7,347 bases of DNA from CAVQBP01 sp964448105 (GCA_964448105.1 CAYUVK010000158.1:1-7347); one strand, 5' to 3'. Positions 1 through 6,228 are shown, counted from the stretch's first letter. The notes: generated from the sequence alone by a model not told the origin. Numbers and translations are program-made.

Positions 1-508
1 TTTCTGTTATCAGACCTGCCTTGGTAATTCCACCTAATGTTGTATCCGTGCTTTGTTCTCCGAATTGGATGTCGAACGGTTTGAGGATATCATTTACATT
101 AGCATCATTTAAAGTCGACCAGTAATCTTCGTCCATTACAAGAAAAAGAGAACCGCCATTATTTAAATATTTAATTATTGCATTAACTTCATCGGCGGTA
201 TATTTTGAAGATGGAATATGTATATATAGCAGATCGCAATCGGATAACTCTTCTTGTTTTATTTTATTTTTCAAGTAATGCAATTCTGCATTAACCGAAG
301 AAGCTGTTTTTAAGAATTGATCGGTCATATATTTAACCCTGTTGACCCAATTCTCGTCTTGACCTTTCATATCTGAGGGATCATTCCAGAATTTCTGACC
401 GTGAGCAATATCCATACAGATTTTCTTTTGGGGGGAGGTTTGAGAAAAAATTGTGTTGATTGAAATAAGCACTGATAATAGGCAGAAAGAAAAAAATTTA
501 AATCCCAT
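1..508 (-). CDS. Secreted DUF4350/GATase1-like protein, 3' end outside window
   Basis: Read by hand: an ATG at 508-506 opens a frame that stays open to the left edge, giving 169 residues; the C-terminus is missing. The N-terminus is a signal peptide (MGFKFFSFCLLSVLISI, probable cleavage after IFS near residue 22), so the protein is exported. The mature part begins KICMDIAHGQKFWNDP. It then has a hydrophobic strand (DLLYIHIPSS, about residues 93-102), a helix with E and a YLNNGGSLFLVMDE segment (about 113-126). A strand, then 'TADEVNAIIKYLNNGG', then another strand is the pattern of the glutamine-amidotransferase-like fold of DUF4350 and ThuA-like proteins. I see no catalytic Cys nucleophile in the visible part, so a non-enzymatic sensing or binding role is possible. 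A strong AAGGAGG at 515-521, 6 nt from the ATG, fixes the start. The family call is by fold pattern only; the existence of the gene is secure. Confidence 0.8.
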   Translation of the reverse strand, partial: MGFKFFSFCLLSVLISINTIFSQTSPQKKICMDIAHGQKFWNDPSDMKGQDENWVNRVKYMTDQFLKTASSVNAELHYLKNKIKQEELSDCDLLYIHIPSSKYTADEVNAIIKYLNNGGSLFLVMDEDYWSTLNDANVNDILKPFDIQFGEQSTDTTLGGITKAGLITE

Positions 509-514
509 TTAACC

Positions 515-521
515 CCTCCTT
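515..521 (-). promoter_or_regulatory. Ribosome binding site of the DUF4350-like gene
   Basis: AAGGAGG on the minus strand lies 6 nt before the ATG at 508. It is a near-consensus Shine-Dalgarno sequence and supports this start for a partial gene. Confidence 0.8.
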
Positions 522-561
522 TTAAACCTTTTTCTGAAATAAAAATAATTAAATATCAAAA

Positions 562-583
562 AGGCAAAAAATATGCCTAAAGG
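562..583 (-). terminator. Weak hairpin followed by T-run
   Basis: On the minus strand AGGCA and TGCCT (plus arms 562-566 and 574-578) form a 5-bp stem around a 7-nt T-rich loop. A TTTTT run follows directly (plus 557-561). It sits between the beta-lactamase-like gene and the DUF4350-like gene and could end transcription from the former. The stem is short, so the call is weak. Confidence 0.3.
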
Positions 584-623
584 AGAATTTAAATTATATT
601 CAAATTAGAACTATTTTAAACTA

Positions 624-663
624 ATAAGTGTTCAGTTGCGAACATAAGTGAACGCTGTCGAAC
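624..663. repeat. Tandem pair of diverged 20-bp units
   Basis: Units 624-643 and 644-663 both begin ATAAGTG and end CGAAC, with 14 of 20 positions identical. Each carries GAAC/GTTC half-sites in inverted arrangement. It could be an operator or the remains of a structured site. No gene-specific evidence ties it to either neighbour. Confidence 0.4.
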
Positions 664-822
664 AATTGTAGAGCGGATACGGTGGTTGCTTTACTGTAAG
701 ACTGCAAAGCAAAAAAGAATAACAATTACCCTTCATTTTTTATCCTTTTAGGTTTTCTGAATTGAAAATTTTTTACATAACAGCTTGAAAGCTTTGTAAT
801 GGCATTTTCACACATACGTGAT

Positions 823-1974
823 TTATTTCTTTAAATTATTGTTATATCCCTTAAATCCCTTATATAGTTCAACTGCAATAGGTTTTGGATCAACAAAGGA
901 ATTACATAAAACTGCAATAGAGAGTTTATCTTCCGGTATATAGTAAAATACCGAAGTATATCCGCTACCGCCTGTATGCCAATAAACAGTTTTTCCTTCA
1001 ATTGTATCAATGACTACGCTAAATCCATATTTAGGAGAATTGCCTAACTGTATAGGAGTAATCATTTGTTTAAAAGAAGAATCTGATAAAATTCTTCCTT
1101 CAAACAATGCCTTTGAAAAAATAGCCAGGTCTTCTGCCGTTGAAAGTTTAGCACCGGAAGTCCAAACTGAACTAAACATTGACGCCAATGGAATTTTTGA
1201 CTTCAAAGGAAATACATCAACAAGTTTACCTGTACGATTAACATCCCACCAGAAATGGGCGAGTTTTTCTGATGAAATGGTTTCATCAGGATACAAGTAT
1301 GTATGATTTAACTTTAATGGTGTTAATATTTTTTCACGTAGTAAATCCGCTGCTTTTTGACCGGTAGCTTTTTCAATTATCATTCCGAGCAATACATAAT
1401 CAGCAGCAGACTCATCCCATACACTTCCGGGTTTACCTACCGGTTCATCAAGAAATGTATTTATGATTTCTTCAGGTGACCATATTTTTTCATCGTTCGT
1501 TGTAATTGCCTGAAACCATTTAGGTGAACCCTGGTATCTATACAAACCACTTGTATGATTCAGCAATTGACGTATAGTAATAGTGCTGTCTACAAAACGC
1601 ATAGAGGGCAGCCATTGTTTTATGGAATCATCAAGTGATAACTTTTTTTCTTCAACAAGTTTTAGCACAAGCGCTGCAACATATGTTTTTGAAACGCTTG
1701 CAAGACCAAAAAGCATCCCCGGTTTCATACTATCTTTTTCTGCGGAATAGCCGCATACGCCAATCCATTTTTGACCGTTGCTTGATATTAGTGCTGCTGA
1801 GATTCCCGGTATTTTATAAAGATCATTTTGCTGTTCAAGAATTGTCTGAAGTTGTTTTGCCAGACTTTTGTTAATCTTATCATTTTCCCTGGATAACCCA
1901 TTATTTAGGAAAAAGGTAGCTAATAACAAAATAGTAAGGATTGCTCTTAATGTTAAAAGATTAATAATTTTCAT
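823..1974 (-). CDS. Exported serine beta-lactamase/DD-peptidase-fold protein with altered YxN motif
   Basis: This 383-residue protein belongs to the class C beta-lactamase/esterase-like superfamily (Pfam Beta-lactamase, PF00144), at normal family length. Residues 1-28 form a signal peptide, so it acts in the periplasm or outside. The nucleophile motif SVSK is at S93-K96, LLNHTSGL at 137-144 is the usual conserved block, and HTG (the KTG-equivalent) is at 333-335 in WHTGGSGY. Where relatives have Y-S-N followed by xxYxLLG, this protein reads E188-S189-A190 before ADYVLLG. The catalytic Tyr and Asn are therefore absent; I re-read the codons (GAG TCT GCT) to confirm. Activity may be altered or lost, or the substrate unusual. 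The start is supported by AAAGGAG 5 nt upstream. It lies 102 bp downstream of the LytTR gene on the same strand, so co-transcription is possible. Peptidase, esterase and lactamase roles cannot be separated from sequence alone. Confidence 0.9.
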   Translation of the reverse strand: MKIINLLTLRAILTILLLATFFLNNGLSRENDKINKSLAKQLQTILEQQNDLYKIPGISAALISSNGQKWIGVCGYSAEKDSMKPGMLFGLASVSKTYVAALVLKLVEEKKLSLDDSIKQWLPSMRFVDSTITIRQLLNHTSGLYRYQGSPKWFQAITTNDEKIWSPEEIINTFLDEPVGKPGSVWDESAADYVLLGMIIEKATGQKAADLLREKILTPLKLNHTYLYPDETISSEKLAHFWWDVNRTGKLVDVFPLKSKIPLASMFSSVWTSGAKLSTAEDLAIFSKALFEGRILSDSSFKQMITPIQLGNSPKYGFSVVIDTIEGKTVYWHTGGSGYTSVFYYIPEDKLSIAVLCNSFVDPKPIAVELYKGFKGYNNNLKK

Positions 1975-1979
1975 TTCAT

Positions 1980-1986
1980 CTCCTTT
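1980..1986 (-). promoter_or_regulatory. Ribosome binding site of the beta-lactamase-like gene
   Basis: AAAGGAG lies 5 nt upstream of the ATG at 1974 and fixes the start that includes the signal peptide. Confidence 0.75.
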
Positions 1987-2076
1987 AAATTATTTTTTAA
2001 ATGATTGTTTCAAAAATAGGATAGCATTTAAATTTGGACAAACAGAAAGGGACAAATGAAAACAAAATGGGATGAT

Positions 2077-2976
2077 TTACAACTGCTTAAGTTCTTTTTG
2101 AAGATTTATAAATCGGTTGGCGTACTTTCTTGAAATAGGAATAGGTATATTGATATTATTAAGCATAATATTGTAACCCCCTGAATTACCGGAAACTGTT
2201 TTGATTTGATTAACATTTATGATAAAACTGTTATGACATCTTTCAAAATGATTACAATGTTTTTTAATCTCTTTTTCAATTTCAGTTAATGTATTTCTTA
2301 AGTATGATTTTTTAACCTGATCTTTTACCATACAGTGAATTTCCACGTAATTATCGGCAGATGTTATGTACAAAACAGAATTTGAATCGACTGTTATAAT
2401 TCCGCGCATGTTTTTTGATGTCAACGTCAAATCGAATTCATCAAAAGTTTCATTTTTTATTTGAGATAAATCCATATTGATTTGATTAACCAATTTTATT
2501 TTTTTCTTTAGAAAGTAACTGTTGTATAAAACAATTATGAACAGTATCGGCAGCAATCCAATTAAATAAGTTTGAAAAAGCATGCTCGGCAAACCGTTCC
2601 AATTTAGATCACCCTTGTTAAAAAACATCTCATAAATAATAAAATTGCTCAGCCCGATTACAAAATTCATCCATGCTAACCAGACAACAGTTTTGCCGAC
2701 AGTATATTTTTTAATTAAAAAATTCTGAAGCACATAGATATGAACAATAAGAATAACAGCGCCTGCTAAACATATAATAGAAGATAAAAGATATAGCTTT
2801 ATAATATCACTAAAAAGAACAATGCCGAATGGTCCGAAAATAAAAAGGAAAAGAAGGATAAATACAGGACCACCCACCGAATAAATAATTTTGATTCGCT
2901 TGTTTTTAAGCAGATCATATGGTTTGTTGAAATAATCAACAATGCGTTTAATATTCTTATATTTCATTAACCGCAT
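2077..2976 (-). CDS. Membrane-anchored LytTR-family DNA-binding regulator
   Basis: I choose the ATG at 2976 (299 aa). The frame extends upstream only to a TTG at 3003 with no ribosome site, and a promoter-like TATAAA falls inside that extension. A second ATG at 2967 is also possible. Residues ~29-54, 59-83, 96-118 and 131-156 are four membrane segments. A linker follows, then a C-terminal LytTR domain (about 195-296) with YITSADNYVEIHC, FERCHNSFIINV and IPISRKYA, the typical conserved blocks of that DNA-binding fold. There is no receiver domain, so it is not a standard response regulator; the membrane part probably senses a signal. This architecture is common in Bacteroidota and relatives. 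The beta-lactamase-like gene lies 102 bp downstream on the same strand and is the best candidate target or partner. A palindrome overlapping its own promoter suggests autoregulation. The family call is firm; signal and targets are unknown. Confidence 0.9.
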   Translation of the reverse strand: MRLMKYKNIKRIVDYFNKPYDLLKNKRIKIIYSVGGPVFILLFLFIFGPFGIVLFSDIIKLYLLSSIICLAGAVILIVHIYVLQNFLIKKYTVGKTVVWLAWMNFVIGLSNFIIYEMFFNKGDLNWNGLPSMLFQTYLIGLLPILFIIVLYNSYFLKKKIKLVNQINMDLSQIKNETFDEFDLTLTSKNMRGIITVDSNSVLYITSADNYVEIHCMVKDQVKKSYLRNTLTEIEKEIKKHCNHFERCHNSFIINVNQIKTVSGNSGGYNIMLNNINIPIPISRKYANRFINLQKELKQL

Positions 2977-2985
2977 GATAATTTT

Positions 2986-3014
2986 TTTATACTCCAGAAA
3001 CAAAGACTAGGCAA
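2986..3014 (-). promoter_or_regulatory. Candidate promoter of the LytTR gene
   Basis: On the minus strand TTGCCT (3014-3009), a 17-nt spacer and TATAAA (2991-2986) resemble a sigma-70 promoter. It would give a very short leader before the ATG at 2976. Promoters in Bacteroidota often use a different -7/-33 consensus, so this remains tentative. Confidence 0.3.
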
Positions 3015-3050
3015 ACTGTCAATCACAGTTCCGCCACATCGCTGCCATAA
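3001..3050. repeat. Dispersed intergenic repeat, copy 1
   Basis: It aligns without gaps to 7220-7269 with 34 of 50 positions identical; the best part is CGCCACATC followed by a CATAA end. Its first 20 bp also match 6382-6401 with about three or four differences. All copies are between genes. Confidence 0.5.
3010..3035. promoter_or_regulatory. Palindrome overlapping the LytTR promoter (possible operator)
   Basis: AACTGT (3014-3019) and ACAGTT (3025-3030) are perfect inverted arms around a 5-nt spacer. Outer GGC (3010-3012) and GCC (3033-3035) extend the stem across a small internal loop. It overlaps the candidate -35. The ACAGTT half-sites resemble LytTR-type boxes, but those are normally direct repeats. 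It also lies inside the dispersed 50-bp repeat at 3001-3050, so it may instead be part of that element. Confidence 0.35.
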
Positions 3051-3184
3051 GGGGATAAACAGGAATGCTCAGGGATGAAGAGAAATTGCCCCAATTTTCC
3101 CCATACCTCTAAATACGATCATGTCTAATGTAAATTGATTAAGTGAGAAAGGCAATAAAAATATTTGGGATTGATTTGTTAACT

Positions 3185-3240
3185 GCTGAAAAAAGAGATG
3201 GAGGAGAAGATTAGGAGGATGGGAAGGGAGAATTAGGAGT
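3185..3240 (+). repeat. 56-bp direct repeat, left copy
   Basis: This matches 3809-3864 at 54 of 56 positions, starting at GCTGAAAAAAGAG. It ends inside and just beyond the stop codon of the 145-residue membrane protein gene on the opposite strand, so the repeat supplies that gene's last bases. On the plus strand it reads LKKEMEEKIRRMGREN then a stop, with an in-frame TAA immediately upstream at 3180-3182. It is therefore only a gene-tail fragment here. Confidence 0.85.
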
Positions 3241-3670
3241 TCTTTATTGTTGATTTATGTTTTATTTGAGTTAATCCAGCAGCGATGACAAGTGCAACTA
3301 GAAATGAAAGGACTCCGGTTATAATAGGCCAAATTAAGATCGCAATGAGACGTGAACTTTGATTACCTGGACTGGATGACAACGCTTGAATGTAAGCAAA
3401 ACCTGCAAGGGCTATTGTTCCAAGAGCAACGGCCAAGGATGTATGTAAGGCTATAATAAAAGGTGTATCGTTTAATCGAGAATACTCGTAGCCAATATGA
3501 ATACCGAATACAATAGCACTAACTAAGAATGATATCACTCTCCAAATATTTGGACTATCGCTAGGTGAAAATGATTTGGAAAATAGAGGGAAGATTATAC
3601 CTATCAAGATATATAAAATACCAGAGAGTACCATCGCCTTGAGCCAGGGCTTTTTATTTGATATTTTCAT
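3233..3670 (-). CDS. Four-helix integral membrane protein of unknown function
   Basis: This is a 145-residue protein that I do not recognise. It has a short basic N-terminus (MKISNKKPW) and four strongly hydrophobic segments at about residues 12-30, 42-62, 70-95 and 107-134. A Ser/Asn-rich loop (SSSPGNQSS, ~97-105) precedes the last helix, and the tail is basic (KHKSTIKNS). No catalytic or metal motif is visible. There is no clear Shine-Dalgarno before the ATG at 3670 (the upstream bases read AATAGGCAAC). The gene sits alone between the two copies of a 56-bp direct repeat, and its stop codon lies inside the left copy. That makes the repeat-gene-repeat block a 624-bp unit that may have moved or duplicated as one piece. 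Small membrane transporter accessory or immunity-type protein are guesses only. Confidence 0.75.
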   Translation of the reverse strand: MKISNKKPWLKAMVLSGILYILIGIIFPLFSKSFSPSDSPNIWRVISFLVSAIVFGIHIGYEYSRLNDTPFIIALHTSLAVALGTIALAGFAYIQALSSSPGNQSSRLIAILIWPIITGVLSFLVALVIAAGLTQIKHKSTIKNS

Positions 3671-3691
3671 GTTGCCTATTGCTGCAGATTC

Positions 3692-3742
3692 GAAAAATGG
3701 AGATTTTTCTGATTACTATTCAATTTATATGTAGTAGTAATC
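3692..3742. repeat. Two adjacent inverted repeats upstream of the 145-aa gene
   Basis: GAAAAAT (3692-3698) and ATTTTTC (3703-3709) form a perfect 7-bp stem with a 4-nt loop. GATTACTA (3711-3718) and TAGTAATC (3735-3742) form a perfect 8-bp stem. Both lie in the leader of the 145-residue membrane protein gene and could be regulatory or the scar of an insertion. AT-rich sequence makes chance possible. Confidence 0.4.
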
Positions 3743-3860
3743 ATTTTCAATAAAATTCTTTAAAAATGTAATAATTTTTGAATTTACCGATCAAGAAGAA
3801 GTTGGTAGGCTGAAAAAAGAGATGGAGGAGAAGATTAGGAGGATGGGGAGGGAGAATTAG
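3741..3860 (+). pseudogene. C-terminal remnant of a plus-strand gene
   Basis: After an in-frame TAA at 3738-3740, the plus strand stays open for 39 codons to a TAG at 3858-3860. The translation includes FTDQEEVGRLKKEMEEK and then IRRMGREN, a charged, coiled-coil-like protein tail. There is no ATG before codon 28 and no ribosome site, so it cannot be a complete gene as it stands. The last 16 codons recur at 3189-3236 with only a synonymous Gly codon change before the stop, which suggests the segment was once protein-coding. The parent gene is not in this window and I do not recognise the family. Confidence 0.35.
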
Positions 3861-3864
3861 GGGT
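3809..3864 (+). repeat. 56-bp direct repeat, right copy
   Basis: This is the partner of 3185-3240, with differences only at 3848 and 3862. It is almost purely purine on the plus strand and contains closely spaced G-runs (GGAGGATGGGGAGGG), a potential two-tier G-quadruplex. Homology to the left copy starts exactly at GCTGAAA; sequences further left are unrelated. Confidence 0.85.
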
Positions 3865-3878
3865 GTCGGATTTTTGCT

Positions 3879-3905
3879 AAAAATATAGTCACCAATTGAC
3901 TTTTT
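3879..3905 (-). terminator. Possible bidirectional terminator after the DUF1003 gene
   Basis: AGTCA (3887-3891) and TGACT (3897-3901) form a 5-bp stem around CCAAT. It is bordered by A5 on one side and T4-5 on the other. On the minus strand the hairpin is followed by ATATTTTT, 33 nt after the DUF1003 stop. It is short and AT-rich, so only moderately convincing. Confidence 0.4.
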
Positions 3906-3933
3906 ACTTATTAAAGAGTTTCAGCACAAATTT

Positions 3934-4623
3934 CTATTTTGTACGTTTTCTTAATTCTTCTAATAGCTCCAATTGTAATTCTTGTATCTCAACCATTCTT
4001 TCCCATTGTTGTATTAATAAATGGTCAACCTTTTGATGAAGTTGTCTTAGCTCCAATTCTGTCTTTAAATTTATTTTATAATCTTGTTCTGCACGATTTC
4101 TATCTCTAGCTTCTTGCCTATTCTGACTCATCATAATTATTGGAGCTTGAATTGCTGCAAGACAAGACAAAACCAGATTTAATAAAATAAATGGATAGGG
4201 GTCAAATAATCTTGTGATTAATACATATGTATTAATTGAAATCCAAAATATTATAATTAAGAAAAATATTATTATAAATTTCCAACTGCCGCCAAATGAT
4301 GCTATTAAATCAGAGAGTTTTTCGCCAAATGTTAATTTAGAAATAAATTCCTTTTCAACATTAACGGAAATTGACTCATGCTCAGTTAATTTATTAATAA
4401 CATCTATTTCAAGATTTGACAGCTCTCCCTTTTCATCCGAAATTAATTTTTGTAAATATTCTTTGCGGTATTTTTGTAAATCTTCCCTACATATAAATCC
4501 ATTTATATTCCAATTTGGATTTTGTATTTTTATCAGGTCTGCTACCGATGGTCTAACAATGATTGAAGGGAGAATTTCCCTTTGTGGTTCATCTCGACCA
4601 CATATTTGACATTTTCTTTTCAT
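3934..4623 (-). CDS. DUF1003 membrane protein with N-terminal CxxC motif
   Basis: This 229-residue protein belongs to DUF1003 (PF06210), a widespread family of unknown function. The signature runs from FGGSWKFIIIF (~110-120) through FDPYPFILLNLVLSCLAAIQAPIIMMSQNR (~140-169) to RDRNRAEQDYKINLKTELELRQLHQKVD (~173-200). Two membrane helices lie at about 115-135 and 143-165. The N-terminus has C5-x2-C8 and a third Cys in FICREDL (C45), which looks like a partial zinc-binding knuckle; I do not see a clear fourth ligand. The C-terminal ~40 residues are a Leu/Glu-rich coiled coil. Both ends should be cytosolic if the two helices form a hairpin. The ATG at 4623 has only a weak GTGAG-like site upstream. 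It stands alone, 138 bp after the Lnt-like gene and separated from it by an attC-like structured spacer. The family call is firm; the role is unknown. Confidence 0.9.
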   Translation of the reverse strand: MKRKCQICGRDEPQREILPSIIVRPSVADLIKIQNPNWNINGFICREDLQKYRKEYLQKLISDEKGELSNLEIDVINKLTEHESISVNVEKEFISKLTFGEKLSDLIASFGGSWKFIIIFFLIIIFWISINTYVLITRLFDPYPFILLNLVLSCLAAIQAPIIMMSQNRQEARDRNRAEQDYKINLKTELELRQLHQKVDHLLIQQWERMVEIQELQLELLEELRKRTK

Positions 4624-4648
4624 ATAAACTCACTTTTTATTTTTACGT

Positions 4649-4758
4649 CTATAGGCTTTGCAACTAAGCCGCAGCCCAGAACAAGAGAATTAGTTTAATT
4701 TTATCTCAAAAATGCTGGGGCGGAAATGCTGGCGAGTTGGATTGTTTTGTTATGTTGC
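4649..4758 (-). other. attC-like structured site after the Lnt-like gene
   Basis: On the minus strand, just past the stop codon, comes GCAACATAAC (4758-4749, R''-like). A stem follows: CCGCCCCAG pairs with CTGGG-CT-GCGG (plus 4715-4723 and 4669-4679), 9 bp with two unpaired bases on one arm. The segment then reads GCGGCTTAGTTGC and ends at CTATAG where GTTRRRY would be expected. Unpaired bases on one arm, ~110 bp length and position right after a stop are features of integron attC sites. The R' box is poor, so the site may be decayed or only a look-alike. Confidence 0.4.
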
Positions 4759-4761
4759 GTT

Positions 4762-6222
4762 TTATTTGCGTTTAATAACTATTACACTAATTATTACAAA
4801 GAAAAGAATACACAACCATGCAAAATAATCTCCGAGTATTGAGTAAACTGTTTTTTGTCCCTTTGTAGGAATGTCGGAATATAATATCAACTCATTTGTT
4901 TTATAAAAATTCATTGAAGATAATAATTGTCCTTTGTAATTAAATGAAGCTGATAATCCTTTTGAAGCAGCTCTAGCCATATTAAATCCATGTTCAATTG
5001 CCCTGAATGATGATACATAAGTATGATATGGTGTTATCTCCGGCCAGTCATTACCGGGGACCAACATTATATCTATGTTCTTATTACTTAGTTGATTAAT
5101 TAATCCGGGAAAATCCATATCAAAACAAATTGAAGTGCTTATCCTTCCATAAGGAGTGTCAAAATATTTTAGTACTCCGTCACCATAAGAACCTTCTCCG
5201 GGAGTAGGCTTGGCTTTATAATAAGTTAACAATACTTTGCCTCCGGGCGAAATCCATATAATTTTATTTTCCGGCAGCACTCCTGGAAAACCATCAGGTA
5301 ACACTTGAATTGGAAGACCCAGATAAATACTTTCTCTTTTTGCAACTGATTTTGCTTTTTCAAGAAACCCCATTTCATTTATTTTCGTATGACTAATTAC
5401 TGTTTCTATTCCGAATACAATTTTAGCACCGGACGAAGCTGCAATACGACAGTTATTTAAAAAATCATTATTATTCTGTTCACTTACAGAATCGTATTCT
5501 GAATAATCTTTTTTCTCATAAATTTTATCCAAAGCATCAAACCGCTTATTCAAAGATGTTTTACTAATATTGATGGATGCAACTCGTACTGTATTACTTT
5601 CAGTGTCAGTTAATAATCTAATTTGACCATATAGTATTACTGATATTAAAGGAATACCATAAAACAGCAGCACAAGAAAGATTTCTTCCTTTTCGAAAGA
5701 ATTATCCCACAACCAGTTTATAACAGACGCTGTCCACATTATAAAAAATGTTATGCCCCAAATACCCGTAATTGAAGTTAATTGCAGGAAAGGCAAATAA
5801 GATTGTGTATGTGCTAATGTACCATAAGAACCGGAAGGGTTTGTTGATACTACGATATATTCCATTATTACATAAACCGAAGGAAAAACAAGTGATGAAA
5901 TTATTCCTTTCACTTTTTGAGAGTAAACACGGTCTATCAAAAAGCTAATAGAAGTGAACACACTCATCATAAACATAAGAAAGTAATAGAAAAATCCGGT
6001 CATGGGCATCATTCCTTTCCATATGAATATATTTGATACCCAGCCGGCAATTATAATGAATAGGAATCCTTTGATGGGCTTTTTAAACCTTAAAAACCTA
6101 ATCAGAAATAATGGGGCTAAGAAGGCAGCTATTGGAATAATCCATCTGCCGTTGGAAAAGAAAAGGAATGTAAAGCCAATTAATAAGTATATGTAAGAAT
6201 ACTCGATTCGTCTTTTATTCAT
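4762..6222 (-). CDS. Apolipoprotein N-acyltransferase-like nitrilase-fold membrane protein
   Basis: I place the start at the ATG at 6222 (486 aa, MNKRRIEYSY) because GAGGGG lies 6 nt upstream; the longer frame from 6252 has no ribosome site. The N-terminal ~200 residues carry several membrane helices, including the Lnt-like stretch GSYGTLAHTQSYLPFLQL. A carbon-nitrogen hydrolase domain (~210-455) follows, then one last helix (~468-483) with TVYSILGDYFAW just before it. Candidate catalytic residues are E273 (FGIET), K336 (YYKAK) and C366 (SICFDMDFP), with E343 in PTPGEGSY. This matches the Glu-Lys-Cys triad of Lnt, which transfers an acyl chain to the N-terminal Cys of lipoproteins in the inner membrane. 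It could be the lipoprotein enzyme or a paralogue acting on another amine. Housekeeping lnt is usually not in a cassette-like setting, so I do not assign the symbol. It is flanked by complementary 10-mers (4749-4758 and 6318-6327). Confidence 0.85.
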   Translation of the reverse strand: MNKRRIEYSYIYLLIGFTFLFFSNGRWIIPIAAFLAPLFLIRFLRFKKPIKGFLFIIIAGWVSNIFIWKGMMPMTGFFYYFLMFMMSVFTSISFLIDRVYSQKVKGIISSLVFPSVYVIMEYIVVSTNPSGSYGTLAHTQSYLPFLQLTSITGIWGITFFIMWTASVINWLWDNSFEKEEIFLVLLFYGIPLISVILYGQIRLLTDTESNTVRVASINISKTSLNKRFDALDKIYEKKDYSEYDSVSEQNNNDFLNNCRIAASSGAKIVFGIETVISHTKINEMGFLEKAKSVAKRESIYLGLPIQVLPDGFPGVLPENKIIWISPGGKVLLTYYKAKPTPGEGSYGDGVLKYFDTPYGRISTSICFDMDFPGLINQLSNKNIDIMLVPGNDWPEITPYHTYVSSFRAIEHGFNMARAASKGLSASFNYKGQLLSSMNFYKTNELILYSDIPTKGQKTVYSILGDYFAWLCILFFVIISVIVIKRK

Positions 6223-6228
6223 AGAATT

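Larger units (their letters stand above)
509..822. other. 314-bp intergenic region
   Basis: This separates the beta-lactamase-like stop from the DUF4350-like start. It holds the hairpin/T-run at 562-583, two tandem 20-bp units at 624-663, and a 34-codon minus-strand ORF (736 to 632: MKGNCYSFLL... ending TYVRN) preceded by AAAGGA. I do not call that ORF a gene: there is only one weak signal and no recognisable product. The minus strand around 650-700 shares the string GACAGCGT and a similar layout with the attC-like hairpin at 6484-6552, which may mean a decayed copy. Confidence 0.5.

Noticed and set aside
632..736. 34-codon minus-strand ORF with AAAGGA upstream
   Set aside because: Too short, no recognisable product, and it overlaps the tandem repeat; noted within the intergenic region but not called as a gene.
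786..797. AGCTTGAAAGCT palindrome after the beta-lactamase-like gene as terminator
   Set aside because: The stem is only four base pairs with no T-run directly after it on the minus strand.
1010..1306. 98-codon plus-strand ORF and other plus-strand ORFs at 1635-1874 and 1868-2059
   Set aside because: They lie antisense within or across the beta-lactamase-like gene, have no ribosome site or recognisable domain, and are explained by the coding strand.
2977..3003. TTG start that would lengthen the LytTR protein by nine residues
   Set aside because: No Shine-Dalgarno before it, and the candidate -10 box lies inside the extension.
3069..3122. 17-codon minus-strand ORF (MIVFRGMGKIG...)
   Set aside because: No ribosome site and no length or composition to support a gene.
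4214..4609. 131-codon plus-strand ORF
   Set aside because: It lies entirely antisense to the DUF1003 gene, whose family signature is clear, and its translation is low-complexity without motifs.
6002..6196. Plus-strand ORFs inside the Lnt-like gene and (6808-6993) inside the ester cyclase gene
   Set aside because: Shadow frames opposite well-supported genes.
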